Positions 56,466-64,000 of a DNA stretch of 64,000 nt are shown here, piece by piece. Numbering within the stretch: the first letter of the stretch is position 1; every line of letters starts with the position of its first letter. A program made the position numbers and the translations under genes. Source of the DNA: Eggerthella lenta DSM 2243 (GTDB lineage: Bacteria > Actinomycetota > Coriobacteriia > Coriobacteriales > Eggerthellaceae); contig NC_013204.1 of assembly GCF_000024265.1 (NCBI RefSeq), positions 2,732,501 to 2,796,500 of the forward strand. Reading direction: 5' to 3'. A model generated the notes under the pieces. That model made no database searches. It was not told where the DNA came from and saw nothing but the letters and a program-made list of their open reading frames with translations.

Positions 56466-57692
56466 CTAGTGCGAACGCTCGGTCGGCTTCAACGGGAGAA
56501 ACTTGAGGCCCAGCAGCAGCATGAGCGCGCCCAGCCCGAAAACGCCCAGCACGACGCCGAATTCGAGCATCGACGGAAAGTACACCATCGATCCGCCTGC
56601 GCTCTGCAGAGCCGCACCCGCATCCGTAAGAGCCGGACCGGACACGACGGCGGGCATATCGAGGTTCGGGATCTGGAAACCGCCCACCAGCAGCTGCACG
56701 CGCTTGCAGAAGATGCCCACGATGGCCAGCACCGCCGCAATCACGATAAGCGGGTTCGTGCGCAGCTTCGGCACGAAGGCGATGACCGCAGTGACGGCGC
56801 ACCCTACGACTTCGATCCAGAAGAAAGGAGCGAGCGGACCCGTGGTCAGCATGGCGACGACCTCCGCCCCCGATCCGGCCGGGAAGCCCTCGGTCAGCAA
56901 GTCGCAACCGAAGAAGTACAAATCCACCATCACGAACACCCCGAGGAGCTTAAGCATCTTGACGACATGCTCCTGCGCAAGCTCCAGGTAACCAGCCTTG
57001 CGCAGCGCGATGACCACGACGAGCACGAGCGCCACGCCGCACACCAGAGCCGACGACACGAACCAGGGGCCCAGAAGCGCGGTATGCCACATCTCGCGAC
57101 CCTGCTGCAAACCGAAGATCCAAGCGGTGACCGAGTGAACGAGCACGGCGCACACCAGAGCGATGGCGGACACCACGCGCAAAGCAGCGGCAGAGCCCTT
57201 GCCGCCCTCGAAGCGCAGCATAGCCCACAAATACACGACGGACAGGATCAGGTACGTGCCCAGCACGATGATGTCCCACATCAAAGGCGAGCCGAGATTG
57301 GAGTACACGAACAGCTCCCAAAGGCGCAGCGGCTGGCCGAGGTCGATCACGACGAAGCCGATCGCCAGCACCGTGCAGCAGATGGAGGTCCACACGGCGA
57401 TCTTCGACACGCCGCCGAAACCCTCCATGCCGAACACGCGCGGAGCGCTCGAGACGATAAGGCCGCCGGCGGACAGACCGACGAGGAACATGAACATCGT
57501 GATGTAAAGCCCCCACGAGTCCAGATTGCGCATGTTGGTGTTCACCATGCCGCTGGTCAGCTGAAATGCCCACAAAGCCAAACCGCCGACGGTGAGAATG
57601 GCCGCCACCACGATGGCGACAGCAACCCCTTTGCCGCCGAATCCGGCAGCGGAAACCTTGGCGGACTTCTCCGCCGATACGTTCTCAGACAT
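56466..57692 (-). CDS. NrfD/PsrC-type membrane subunit
   Basis: 408 residues with about ten membrane helices, as in the quinone-reactive anchors of DMSO-reductase-type complexes. LDSWGLYITMFMFLVGLSAGGLIVSSAPRVFG and LGQPLRLWELFVYSNLGSPLMWDIIVLGTYLI are NrfD hallmarks. ATG at 57692 has AAGGGG seven bases upstream. It lies 11 bp after the iron-sulfur subunit gene and completes the three-subunit oxidoreductase. Confidence 0.93.
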   Translation of the reverse strand: MSENVSAEKSAKVSAAGFGGKGVAVAIVVAAILTVGGLALWAFQLTSGMVNTNMRNLDSWGLYITMFMFLVGLSAGGLIVSSAPRVFGMEGFGGVSKIAVWTSICCTVLAIGFVVIDLGQPLRLWELFVYSNLGSPLMWDIIVLGTYLILSVVYLWAMLRFEGGKGSAAALRVVSAIALVCAVLVHSVTAWIFGLQQGREMWHTALLGPWFVSSALVCGVALVLVVVIALRKAGYLELAQEHVVKMLKLLGVFVMVDLYFFGCDLLTEGFPAGSGAEVVAMLTTGPLAPFFWIEVVGCAVTAVIAFVPKLRTNPLIVIAAVLAIVGIFCKRVQLLVGGFQIPNLDMPAVVSGPALTDAGAALQSAGGSMVYFPSMLEFGVVLGVFGLGALMLLLGLKFLPLKPTERSH

Positions 57693-57703
57693 GATCAATC
57701 CCC

Positions 57704-58327
57704 TTACACGAGGTAGTACACGGATGGCTTCGTGCCTTCGCTGGCCAGCAGCTGCTCGTAGGAGCGCTCTTTGACAAGCTTCGACACCTCCGAATCCGGA
57801 TCGTCGAAGTCACCGAAGTGACGGGCGCGAGCCGGGCACAACTCCATGCATGCCGGCACCTCCTCACGGGCAAGGCGCTGGTAGCAGAAGGTGCATTTCT
57901 CGACCACATGCTTCTGGTGCTTCGGGACGTCTGCATCGCCGACAGCATGGTCGACGGGGTACTTCGGCTCCTCCCAGTTGAACGAGCGTACGCCCGTGTA
58001 CGGGCAAGCCGCCATGCACATACGGCAGCCGATGCACTTGTCGTAGTCCTGACGCACGACGCCCGTCTCGGGATCTTTGTAGGTTGCCCCCACAGGGCAC
58101 ACCTTCGTGCAAGTCGGGTTCTCGCAATGCTGGCAGCCTACAGTGATATAGCGCATCGACACGTCAGGGAAGACGCCGGCCGGCGTGTCGATCTCGTCGC
58201 CGCCCTCCGTGAGGACCCGGGTCCACCAATTAGTCTCGGGAAGGTTGTTTGTTATCTTGCAGTTCACGGAGCAGGCGTTGCACCCCACGCATCGCTTCGT
58301 GTCGATGACCATGCCGTAGCGGGCCAT
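57704..58327 (-). CDS. 4Fe-4S ferredoxin-type electron transfer subunit
   Basis: 207 residues of the DmsB/PhsB type. Four cysteine groups are seen: CVGCNACSVNCKI, CQHCENPTCTKVCP, CIGCRMCMAACPY and CTFCYQRLAREEVPACMELCP, for four 4Fe-4S clusters. It carries electrons between the NrfD-type subunit and the molybdoenzyme. Its ATG overlaps the stop of the catalytic gene by one base (TAATG). Confidence 0.96.
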   Translation of the reverse strand: MARYGMVIDTKRCVGCNACSVNCKITNNLPETNWWTRVLTEGGDEIDTPAGVFPDVSMRYITVGCQHCENPTCTKVCPVGATYKDPETGVVRQDYDKCIGCRMCMAACPYTGVRSFNWEEPKYPVDHAVGDADVPKHQKHVVEKCTFCYQRLAREEVPACMELCPARARHFGDFDDPDSEVSKLVKERSYEQLLASEGTKPSVYYLV

Positions 58328-60792
58328 TACCTCACACCCCCTTCGTACTTCTCGACTTCGCAGAGGAAGTCGTAGAAGGCGCTGTTCGAGCAGAAATCGT
58401 TCATGTACACATTCGTCAGATCCTGCGTATGCCCCTCGACAAACTGGCTAGCCTGGAAACCGTGCGGAATGGAGACGACTCCCGGCTTGATGCCCTCGGT
58501 CACACGCGCCTTGAGCACGGCATAGCCGTGATCGTTGTAGACGCGCACGTAGTCGCCCTGCTGGATTCCGCGCTCGGCGGCATCGGTCGCGTTGACCTTC
58601 AGCAACGGCTCGGGCTCGAGCTCGCGCATGACCGGCGTGTACGCCAGCTGCGAATGCACGTGATACTTGCTGTGCTCGCTGCATCCGAACAGCGGATACT
58701 TGTCGCGCAGCGGATTCTCCTCGTATGCCTCGTTCGCGTGCTCGTAGTAAGGCAGACGCTCGCAATCGGCGATCTTCTGCCCGAAGTTGTTGCGCGGCGT
58801 GGGCTTCTCGAGGTAGTACTTCAAACGCTGCGCCTCGGCGCTGCCGAACTTCGGCACCATACGCGACTCGGTGTAAGAAGCATCGCGAACCAGCTTGCCC
58901 GTCTTGAGCTCGTCGAACGTGCAGCCCTGCTTGACGTTGGCCTCGGTATCGATGACTTCCTTCAAGAAATCATCGTCCGATTTCGGGTAGATGTCCATGC
59001 CCATCTTCGCGGTCACCAGACGCATGATCTCCAGATCGGTCTTGCATTCGTACAGAGGGTCGAGCACTTTCTGGGTGAACGTGGGATACGGCACCGAGCA
59101 CACCGGGTCGAAATCCTGCACCTCGAACGAATGGGGCACCGGCAAAAGGATATCGGCCCACTGCGCAGTGTCGGTCATGTTGACGTCTGCGCACACCACG
59201 AAGTCGATCTTCTTGACAGCGTCGATGAGGTCTTGACGGCCCGACTCGCAGGACAGCATGTTGCCGTTGCAGCACCACAGAACGCGAATCTCGAGATCCT
59301 GCCCCGCCCACTTTTTCTCCTCCATGACCTTCGGGAGGTACATGCCGCAGAAGCTGGCACCGGGAGTTCCCAACATGTAGGCTTTCACGTTGTAGCCCAC
59401 CATGCCCGTCGATGGGCTGCCGCAGATGGAAGCGCCCGGCTTGCCGGCGTTGCCGGTCAGAGCCGCGAGGAACGCGAGGTTCTTGAAGTTGTGATGGGAG
59501 TTCGCATGGTGTCCGAGTCCCTGGAACGTCATGACGTACACGGGGCCTTCGGTGGCATACACGCGGGCCAGTTCCTCGATCTGCTCCTTCGGGAGGTCGC
59601 AAATGTCCGCAGCCCTCTCGACGGTGTATTCGGAAATGCTCTCCTTGACAACTTGGTAGACCGGTTTCACGGCGAAACCCTGCACCTCGAACGATCCTTC
59701 GATGGCGGGCTTCTGCGCGGCATCGGCGGTCGCAGGTGCGCCGGCAGCCTCGTCCCACACCGCAACCGGATCGATCACGGTGGGCTTGCCCGTGCGCGGA
59801 TCGACCGGTCCCTCGGTGGCAGGCGTGCCCAGATCGCTCATGTGAAGGTACGTGCCGTCCTCCTTCACCAAGAACGGAGACACCGTGCTGCTTCGCATGA
59901 ATTCTTCGTCCATCAAGCCGTTCTCGATAATATGATTGGCCATGGCCAGCATGAGCGCGCCGTCGGTGCCCGGCCGGACGGGAACGTAGACGTCGGAGTG
60001 CATGGCCGACGCGGTGAACTGCGGGTCGATGGTGATGAGCTTTGCGCCCTTCTCGCGCGCATCGCACACGAACTGCCACGCATGCACGTACGCTTCCGCC
60101 GGATTGCCGCCCCACGAGATAATGGTCTTGGCGTTGGCGGCATCCACGAAGTCGTTGCCCGAAATCCCCAGCAGCGTCGACTGCTCATGCTGCTGCGCCG
60201 TATCGGCACCGGCTCCCAGTACCGAGCCCCCGACGGCCGTGATGAAGCGACCGTAGGCAACGGACATGTAGCCTGCCATCGCACCGTTCAGAACGCCGTA
60301 CGAACCATACGAGGACCAAACGGCAACCGACGTGCCACCGTAATCTTTGATAGCCGCGCCCATCTTCTCCGCGATGGTGCTAACAGCCTCGTCCCAGCTG
60401 ATGCGCTCCCACTCGCCCGCTCCGCGCTCCCCGACGCGCTTCATGGGGTACTTGAGCCGGTCGGTATCGTACACGCGCTGCGGCTGGCTGAACCCCTTCA
60501 CGCAGAAGCGCTTGCGGACGGCATCCTCGCCGGGCATATCCATGGGACGGGCTTTGACCACCTTGCCCTCGCGCACCGTCACCTCCAAGGGGCAGCGGCT
60601 ACCGCAGTTGCCGCGGCATGCGCTCCTGAACGTCTGCTCGCCATCGGCGGATGAACTTCCCTCCGCATTCGCCGGCATCGGCGCCAGCGCAGCGCCCGTG
60701 CCTGCGACAGCCGCGACGGCCGTGACGGCACCCGTCGTCTTCAGGAAGCCTCTACGCGTGAGTCCGCCGAGCGGGCTCTTCGTCTCAGACAT
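58327..60792 (-). CDS. Tat-exported molybdopterin oxidoreductase, catalytic subunit
   Basis: 821 residues of the DMSO-reductase family. The Tat signal is TRRGFLKTTGAVTAVAAVAG. The first cluster motif CRGNCGSRCPLEV...RFCVKG binds a 4Fe-4S as in DmsA. The molybdopterin domains follow, with DPQFTASAMHSDVYVPVRPGTDGALMLAMANHII, and the dinucleotide-binding end (KARVTEGIKPGVVSIPHGF). The Mo-ligand residue is not certain from sequence; the SSYGSYG segment is a candidate region. It reduces or oxidises an unknown extracytoplasmic compound. Start ATG at 60792 has GGAGGAGG. Confidence 0.94.
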   Translation of the reverse strand: MSETKSPLGGLTRRGFLKTTGAVTAVAAVAGTGAALAPMPANAEGSSSADGEQTFRSACRGNCGSRCPLEVTVREGKVVKARPMDMPGEDAVRKRFCVKGFSQPQRVYDTDRLKYPMKRVGERGAGEWERISWDEAVSTIAEKMGAAIKDYGGTSVAVWSSYGSYGVLNGAMAGYMSVAYGRFITAVGGSVLGAGADTAQQHEQSTLLGISGNDFVDAANAKTIISWGGNPAEAYVHAWQFVCDAREKGAKLITIDPQFTASAMHSDVYVPVRPGTDGALMLAMANHIIENGLMDEEFMRSSTVSPFLVKEDGTYLHMSDLGTPATEGPVDPRTGKPTVIDPVAVWDEAAGAPATADAAQKPAIEGSFEVQGFAVKPVYQVVKESISEYTVERAADICDLPKEQIEELARVYATEGPVYVMTFQGLGHHANSHHNFKNLAFLAALTGNAGKPGASICGSPSTGMVGYNVKAYMLGTPGASFCGMYLPKVMEEKKWAGQDLEIRVLWCCNGNMLSCESGRQDLIDAVKKIDFVVCADVNMTDTAQWADILLPVPHSFEVQDFDPVCSVPYPTFTQKVLDPLYECKTDLEIMRLVTAKMGMDIYPKSDDDFLKEVIDTEANVKQGCTFDELKTGKLVRDASYTESRMVPKFGSAEAQRLKYYLEKPTPRNNFGQKIADCERLPYYEHANEAYEENPLRDKYPLFGCSEHSKYHVHSQLAYTPVMRELEPEPLLKVNATDAAERGIQQGDYVRVYNDHGYAVLKARVTEGIKPGVVSIPHGFQASQFVEGHTQDLTNVYMNDFCSNSAFYDFLCEVEKYEGGVR

Positions 60793-61249
60793 GTCTCCTC
60801 CTCCATTCATGTTGCAGAATGCCTGGGGATCATCGTAAGAAGGTGAGTGTTCCGCGTACGGGTATCCCCCTCCGGCTGCATGGGTGCGCGTGCGCTCCAA
60901 TACAGGTTCCGATATTCCCCCTCATATCAGAATCGGCCGATTCCTTCTTGTCATAGTCTGCCATATGTCACTATGATTATCAATAATAATGTATGACAGG
61001 ATATGACAGGAAGTTATACTATTTTGAGGATATAGAGGTTGAACTGGGAGTATAAAGGGTTATCATGGAGGTTATGGCATGAGAGCCGACTGCGGCATTC
61101 GGCCGCAGCCTAGCTCATATAGTAGCCAAAATCGGCGCGTTTCGCACCTTTGGCTCGCATGTTGGCCGCTGCCGAAGAGGCCACTGGCCTGAAGCCCTTC
61201 AACCAAGGAGCTCCTTTGCGCACTTAGGAGACGCCGCTCGAAGCCCGCG
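60793..61249. promoter_or_regulatory. Intergenic region upstream of the molybdoenzyme operon
   Basis: 457 bp. The left part is GC-rich leader, the middle (60940-61080) an AT-rich promoter area with TATGACA half-sites, the right part holds small inverted repeats: CTGCGG/CCGCAG at 61088-61106 and AAGGAGCTCCTT near 61205. A short in-frame run on the minus strand (61072-61287) has no coding character. No gene supported. Confidence 0.5.
60949..61008. promoter_or_regulatory. TATGACA operator repeats upstream of the molybdoenzyme operon
   Basis: TGTCATA at 60949-60955, TATGTCA at 60964-60970, and two TATGACA copies at 60992-60998 and 61002-61008 spaced exactly ten bases. The same half-site forms a palindrome at 63758-63774. 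Likely binding sites for a dimeric regulator of this and the NrfD-like gene. Confidence 0.55.
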
Positions 61250-62254
61250 CTACTCCCCCGCTGCGGGCCTTCCCGCGGTCGCCGCACCCCCGGCTTCAGG
61301 CGCGAAGCCCTCGCTGAAGGCGCTGGGGATGACCAGCGTGCCGCCCGACTGCTCGACGCTTTCGTAGGCCAGATGCATCGTGCGCAGCTTCATGGCGTCC
61401 TGATCGCCGGCGTACACTTCGGAGGCATCTTTCAGCATCTCGGAGATGTCCTTCTCGGCCTCGGCCAGCACCATGCGGGCGTTCTTCTTGCGCTCGGCCA
61501 CGGCCTCCATGGCCATGGCCTCCTGCAGCTCTTTCGGCACGACGATGTCGCGCACCTCCACGTCGATGATGTCGATGCCCCAGGGGCTGAGCTTCTCCTC
61601 GATGGCGTCTTTCAGCTCGGCGTCCAGCTGGTCGCGTCGCATAGCCACCTCGGCCACGGTGGCGCGCCCGATGGCCTTGCGCATGGCCGTCTGGGCCACC
61701 CAGGCCACGGCGGCCGAGTAGTCCTCCACCTCCACGCACGCCTTCTTGGCGCTAAACACCATCCAGAACAGCACGGCATCCACGTTGATGGGCACGAGAT
61801 CGCTCGTGAGCGTCTCCTCGGCGCCGAAGTACGTGGTTGCCACGCGCTGATCGATGCGCAACGTGTAGAACTCGATGATGGGCCAGGTGAACACGAGGCC
61901 GGGGCCCGCCACGCGGTTGAACTTGCCGAAGCGCAGCACCACCGCCTTCTCCCACTCCAACACGATGTGCACCGACGAGGATGCCAGCCACCCGACGATG
62001 GCCGCACTTACGAGGGCGACGAGGCCGATCTCCGCGAACGCCGCCTGCGCCGCCGCCAGCACGATGCCGAACGCCAGCACGAACACCACCACGGCGAACA
62101 CGACGGCTCCGTTGCGCGAGGCGCGGCTGCGGTTGGTCACCGAGCGGATGCCGTCGGGGGCGCCGCGGCCGTCGGAATACGCGGGCATGGCGCCCGTCGA
62201 GAACCCCGTCGGCCCGACGCCCGCTTCCGCGCCTGCTCGCTTGTCGCGTTTCAT
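61250..62254 (-). CDS. Slipin / SPFH (band 7) membrane protein
   Basis: 334 residues. Two adjacent hydrophobic stretches (AVVFAVVVFVLAFGIVLAAA and IGLVALVSAAIVGWLASSS) precede an SPFH domain: VVLRFGKFNRVAGPGLVFTWPIIEFYTLRIDQRV and DVEVRDIVVPKELQEAMAMEAVAERKKNARMVLAEAEKDISEM, the typical slipin core. These proteins organise membrane microdomains and often control proteolysis by a partner; no NfeD gene is adjacent. GGGAG stands before ATG. It follows the GntR-type gene by 33 bp. Confidence 0.92.
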   Translation of the reverse strand: MKRDKRAGAEAGVGPTGFSTGAMPAYSDGRGAPDGIRSVTNRSRASRNGAVVFAVVVFVLAFGIVLAAAQAAFAEIGLVALVSAAIVGWLASSSVHIVLEWEKAVVLRFGKFNRVAGPGLVFTWPIIEFYTLRIDQRVATTYFGAEETLTSDLVPINVDAVLFWMVFSAKKACVEVEDYSAAVAWVAQTAMRKAIGRATVAEVAMRRDQLDAELKDAIEEKLSPWGIDIIDVEVRDIVVPKELQEAMAMEAVAERKKNARMVLAEAEKDISEMLKDASEVYAGDQDAMKLRTMHLAYESVEQSGGTLVIPSAFSEGFAPEAGGAATAGRPAAGE

Positions 62255-62287
62255 CGTTCGATCTCCCTTCGCGTTCGGGCGCGGCCT

Positions 62288-62683
62288 TTAGCCTGCGTCC
62301 CGCTTGGTTTTCGCTTCGTTCAAGCTGAGCGCGAACTGCTGCTCGATGTCCTCCAGCGACATGCCCAGCTCGAAGCAGCGCTTGAGGTACTCGCTCGTGA
62401 CGATCTCGGCCGTGGACGAGATGCTGACGCCCGGCTTGTCGGACACATCGAGGACAAACGCGCCCTGGCGGCGTTTGGACTGGATGTAGCCGTCCTGCTC
62501 GAGGCTCATGTACACCTTGCTCACCGTGTTGTAGTTCACCTCGACGTCCGCGGCGAGGCCGCGCACGGTGGGCAGCTGGTCGCCCGGCTTGTAGTACCCC
62601 GAGGTGATGAGGTAGATGAACCGGTTCTTCAGCTGCAGCCAGATGGGGATGCTGCTCTTCTCGTTTATCTCGAATAGGGCCAC
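62288..62683 (-). CDS. GntR-family regulator (YtrA-like)
   Basis: 131 residues. IPIWLQLKNRFIYLITSGYYKPGDQLPTVRGLAADVEVNYNTVSKVYMSLEQDGYIQSKRRQGAFV is a GntR winged HTH, with a short helical tail as in the YtrA subgroup that regulates membrane proteins. Start is GTG at 62683, with a weak ribosome binding site. Only 13 bp from the NrfD-like gene upstream and 33 bp before the slipin, so the three may be one operon. Confidence 0.9.
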   Translation of the reverse strand: MALFEINEKSSIPIWLQLKNRFIYLITSGYYKPGDQLPTVRGLAADVEVNYNTVSKVYMSLEQDGYIQSKRRQGAFVLDVSDKPGVSISSTAEIVTSEYLKRCFELGMSLEDIEQQFALSLNEAKTKRDAG

Positions 62684-62696
62684 GTGTCCGTTCTTT

Positions 62697-63680
62697 CTAT
62701 TCCAATCGAAGTTCGAGCCCGGTCGGCTCGCCTTCGAACGTTTGCTCCGCCGCCGCGCCTTCCAGCGCGAGCTCGCGATGCGACCCCGCCTCGGCCAGGG
62801 CGGTGCGCATGCTGAACCCGCCCACCAGCACGAGCACGGTCGCCACGGCCAGCCCCGTTCGGCACGCCTCGGAGAAGGAGCCGCGCGCTGACAGCACGCC
62901 TTCCACCGCCAGCGGCACGACGAGCCCGCACAGCGCGAAGCCCACCCACCACCACAAAGCCAAGTCGCCCTCCGCAAGACGCTGGGCGGACGCGACCGCC
63001 CCCGGATGGTCGTCGGCGAGCGCGAACGCGACGAACAGCGCCGCGGCCGCGGCCTCCAGCACGACGATCAGGGCGTCGACGCGCGCGAGCATGCGGAAAA
63101 GCCATGCGGTGCCCGCGTCCGCCGGCGCGAAGTACGCCGCCAGCAGAAGCGCAGCCATGCCGCAGGAAAGCGACGACAGCAGGAACAGCACGGGCACAAG
63201 CGGAGAGCTCCACAAGGCCACCGCGCCCGTGTTCTGCAGCAGCAAACCGGTGTACAGCATGACCACGACGGCCACGACCGCAGCCGCGGCCTCGACGGCT
63301 CGGACCGCTCCGCGCGGCACGCTGGGCAGATAGGCGAACCGCACGGCCACCAGCAGCGCCGCGCATGCCGCCAGCCCCGCGAGCGCGTAGGTGCCCACCG
63401 TGAGAAACGAGAGCGAGGGCCGCAGCAAGAGCGAGGCGACGCGATCGATGCGCCCCAGGTCGAACAGCAAGAACAGCATGCCGAGCGCGAGCGCCGCGAA
63501 CCCGGCGAGCATGCCGACGGCCACCGTGCGCTCAAGCGGCGTCGCCTCCCCGATGCCGATGCGCGATGTATGCCCGAACGGGGCCTTCACCCACACGAGG
63601 TCGAGGATCGACGCAACCGCGATAGCGCCCGCGCCCGCGCCGCCGAGGAACAGATAGCCCACCGCCAAAACGCTGAACAT
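62697..63680 (-). CDS. NrfD-like membrane protein (second copy)
   Basis: 327 residues, about eight to nine membrane helices. MFSVLAVGYLFLGGAGAGAIAVASILDLVWV and MLFLLFDLGRIDRVASLLLRPSLSFLTVGTYAL follow the NrfD/PsrC pattern of a membrane quinol-interacting subunit, but no catalytic partner stands on the same strand in the window. ATG has GGAGGGGG. It lies behind the TATGACA palindrome at 63758-63774 and is divergent from the gene starting at 63945, which may belong to the same system. Confidence 0.83.
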   Translation of the reverse strand: MFSVLAVGYLFLGGAGAGAIAVASILDLVWVKAPFGHTSRIGIGEATPLERTVAVGMLAGFAALALGMLFLLFDLGRIDRVASLLLRPSLSFLTVGTYALAGLAACAALLVAVRFAYLPSVPRGAVRAVEAAAAVVAVVVMLYTGLLLQNTGAVALWSSPLVPVLFLLSSLSCGMAALLLAAYFAPADAGTAWLFRMLARVDALIVVLEAAAAALFVAFALADDHPGAVASAQRLAEGDLALWWWVGFALCGLVVPLAVEGVLSARGSFSEACRTGLAVATVLVLVGGFSMRTALAEAGSHRELALEGAAAEQTFEGEPTGLELRLE

Positions 63681-63757
63681 CGTCCCCCTCCTTCGCCTTC
63701 CGCGCGCCCGAGCGCTTTTGCGCTGGGGTCAGTATCGCACAAAACGGAAGCGTTTGA

Positions 63758-63774
63758 TATGACAACGTGTCATA
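63758..63774. promoter_or_regulatory. TATGACA-ACG-TGTCATA palindrome
   Basis: Two perfect inverted 7-bp half-sites with a 3-bp centre, in the space between the divergent NrfD-like gene (63680) and the gene beginning at 63945. Half-sites equal those at 60992-61008. Confidence 0.65.
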
Positions 63775-63944
63775 CGCGGGGCGGGTCGCGCCAGTCGGCG
63801 GCCGCCCTTCCCCGCTGCGTGCCGGGCGCATGGCGAAGCCCTGACAGGTTCCGCACAAAAAGCGGCCGCGCGCCGGGATTACGGACCTCCCCGGCCATAC
63901 TTGGCGAATCGACGGAATCATTCCCGCAAGAAAGGCGACGGCTC

Positions 63945-64000
63945 ATGGCGAAATGGATGGACCTGCGCCACACCTACAACCTCAAAGGCAAGCTGCTGTT
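63945..64000 (+). CDS. Start of an unidentified gene, cut by the window edge
   Basis: ATG at 63945 with AAAGG about eleven bases upstream, followed by an open frame MAKWMDLRHTYNLKGKLL. Too little to name. Divergent from the NrfD-like gene, so a catalytic or iron-sulfur partner is conceivable. Confidence 0.45.
   Translation, partial: MAKWMDLRHTYNLKGKLL

Noticed and set aside
61072-61287. 71-codon minus-strand frame upstream of the molybdoenzyme operon
   Set aside because: No ribosome binding site, no domain, and it overlaps the slipin gene end and hairpins.

Overview
The window is about 64 kb of high-GC bacterial chromosome, and it reads like an anaerobic actinobacterium of the Coriobacteriia, most likely Eggerthellaceae (an Eggerthella/Gordonibacter relative). 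The evidence is a LuxR regulator with a polytopic membrane N-terminus divergent from a Tat-exported flavin reductase, a Tat molybdopterin oxidoreductase operon with its own TorD-like chaperone, a second NrfD-type membrane subunit, and AUG/GUG/UUG starts with GGAG-type ribosome binding sites. The species is inferred from gene content only. Most genes lie on the minus strand.

Layout: the 3' end of an ABC transporter faces a fused FeoA-FeoB ferrous-iron transporter (1-3.5 kb). Upstream of feoAB are a perfect parS site, a terminator-like hairpin and a promoter overlapped by DtxR/IdeR-like iron boxes. A housekeeping stretch follows (4-20 kb): VOC protein, uracil permease, YgiQ-like radical SAM protein, DUF4013 membrane protein, rplJ-rplL with an L10 leader, an unknown large membrane protein, aconitase plus isocitrate dehydrogenase, a HEAT-like protein, a lipoprotein and a class A penicillin-binding protein. 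The arginine pathway argCJBD and argR-argGH runs from 29 to 20 kb, with a candidate ArgR operator at the argC promoter.

From 29 to 44 kb the region is more accessory. It holds a RelE/ParE-type toxin-antitoxin pair bracketed by two related palindromes, a CapD-like nucleotide-sugar dehydratase, gshA with two SlyD-like FKBPs, two unknown genes, the LuxR/flavoprotein pair, a SIR2-domain gene of lower GC ending in a 26-bp direct repeat, methionine aminopeptidase, a TVP38 protein, a 42-residue lipoprotein and a HepT/MntA-type toxin-antitoxin pair. pheST with a T-box leader (44-48 kb) is followed by two exported cell-envelope proteins, a small XRE/membrane pair and a MITE-like element.

The end (51.9-64 kb) carries a GNAT, a WYL regulator and a tightly packed anaerobic respiratory operon. 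In transcription order that operon is Tat molybdoenzyme, 4Fe-4S subunit, NrfD-type anchor, a small protein with two CX4CH motifs, a DUF4405-like cytochrome b, a radical SAM protein and a TorD chaperone. Beyond it are a slipin, a GntR regulator and another NrfD-like protein. TATGACA half-sites occur both upstream of the molybdoenzyme operon and upstream of this second NrfD gene, which suggests a shared regulator. The molybdoenzyme operon with its radical SAM and unusual cytochrome members, and the SIR2 locus with its repeats, are the best candidates for undescribed biology here.
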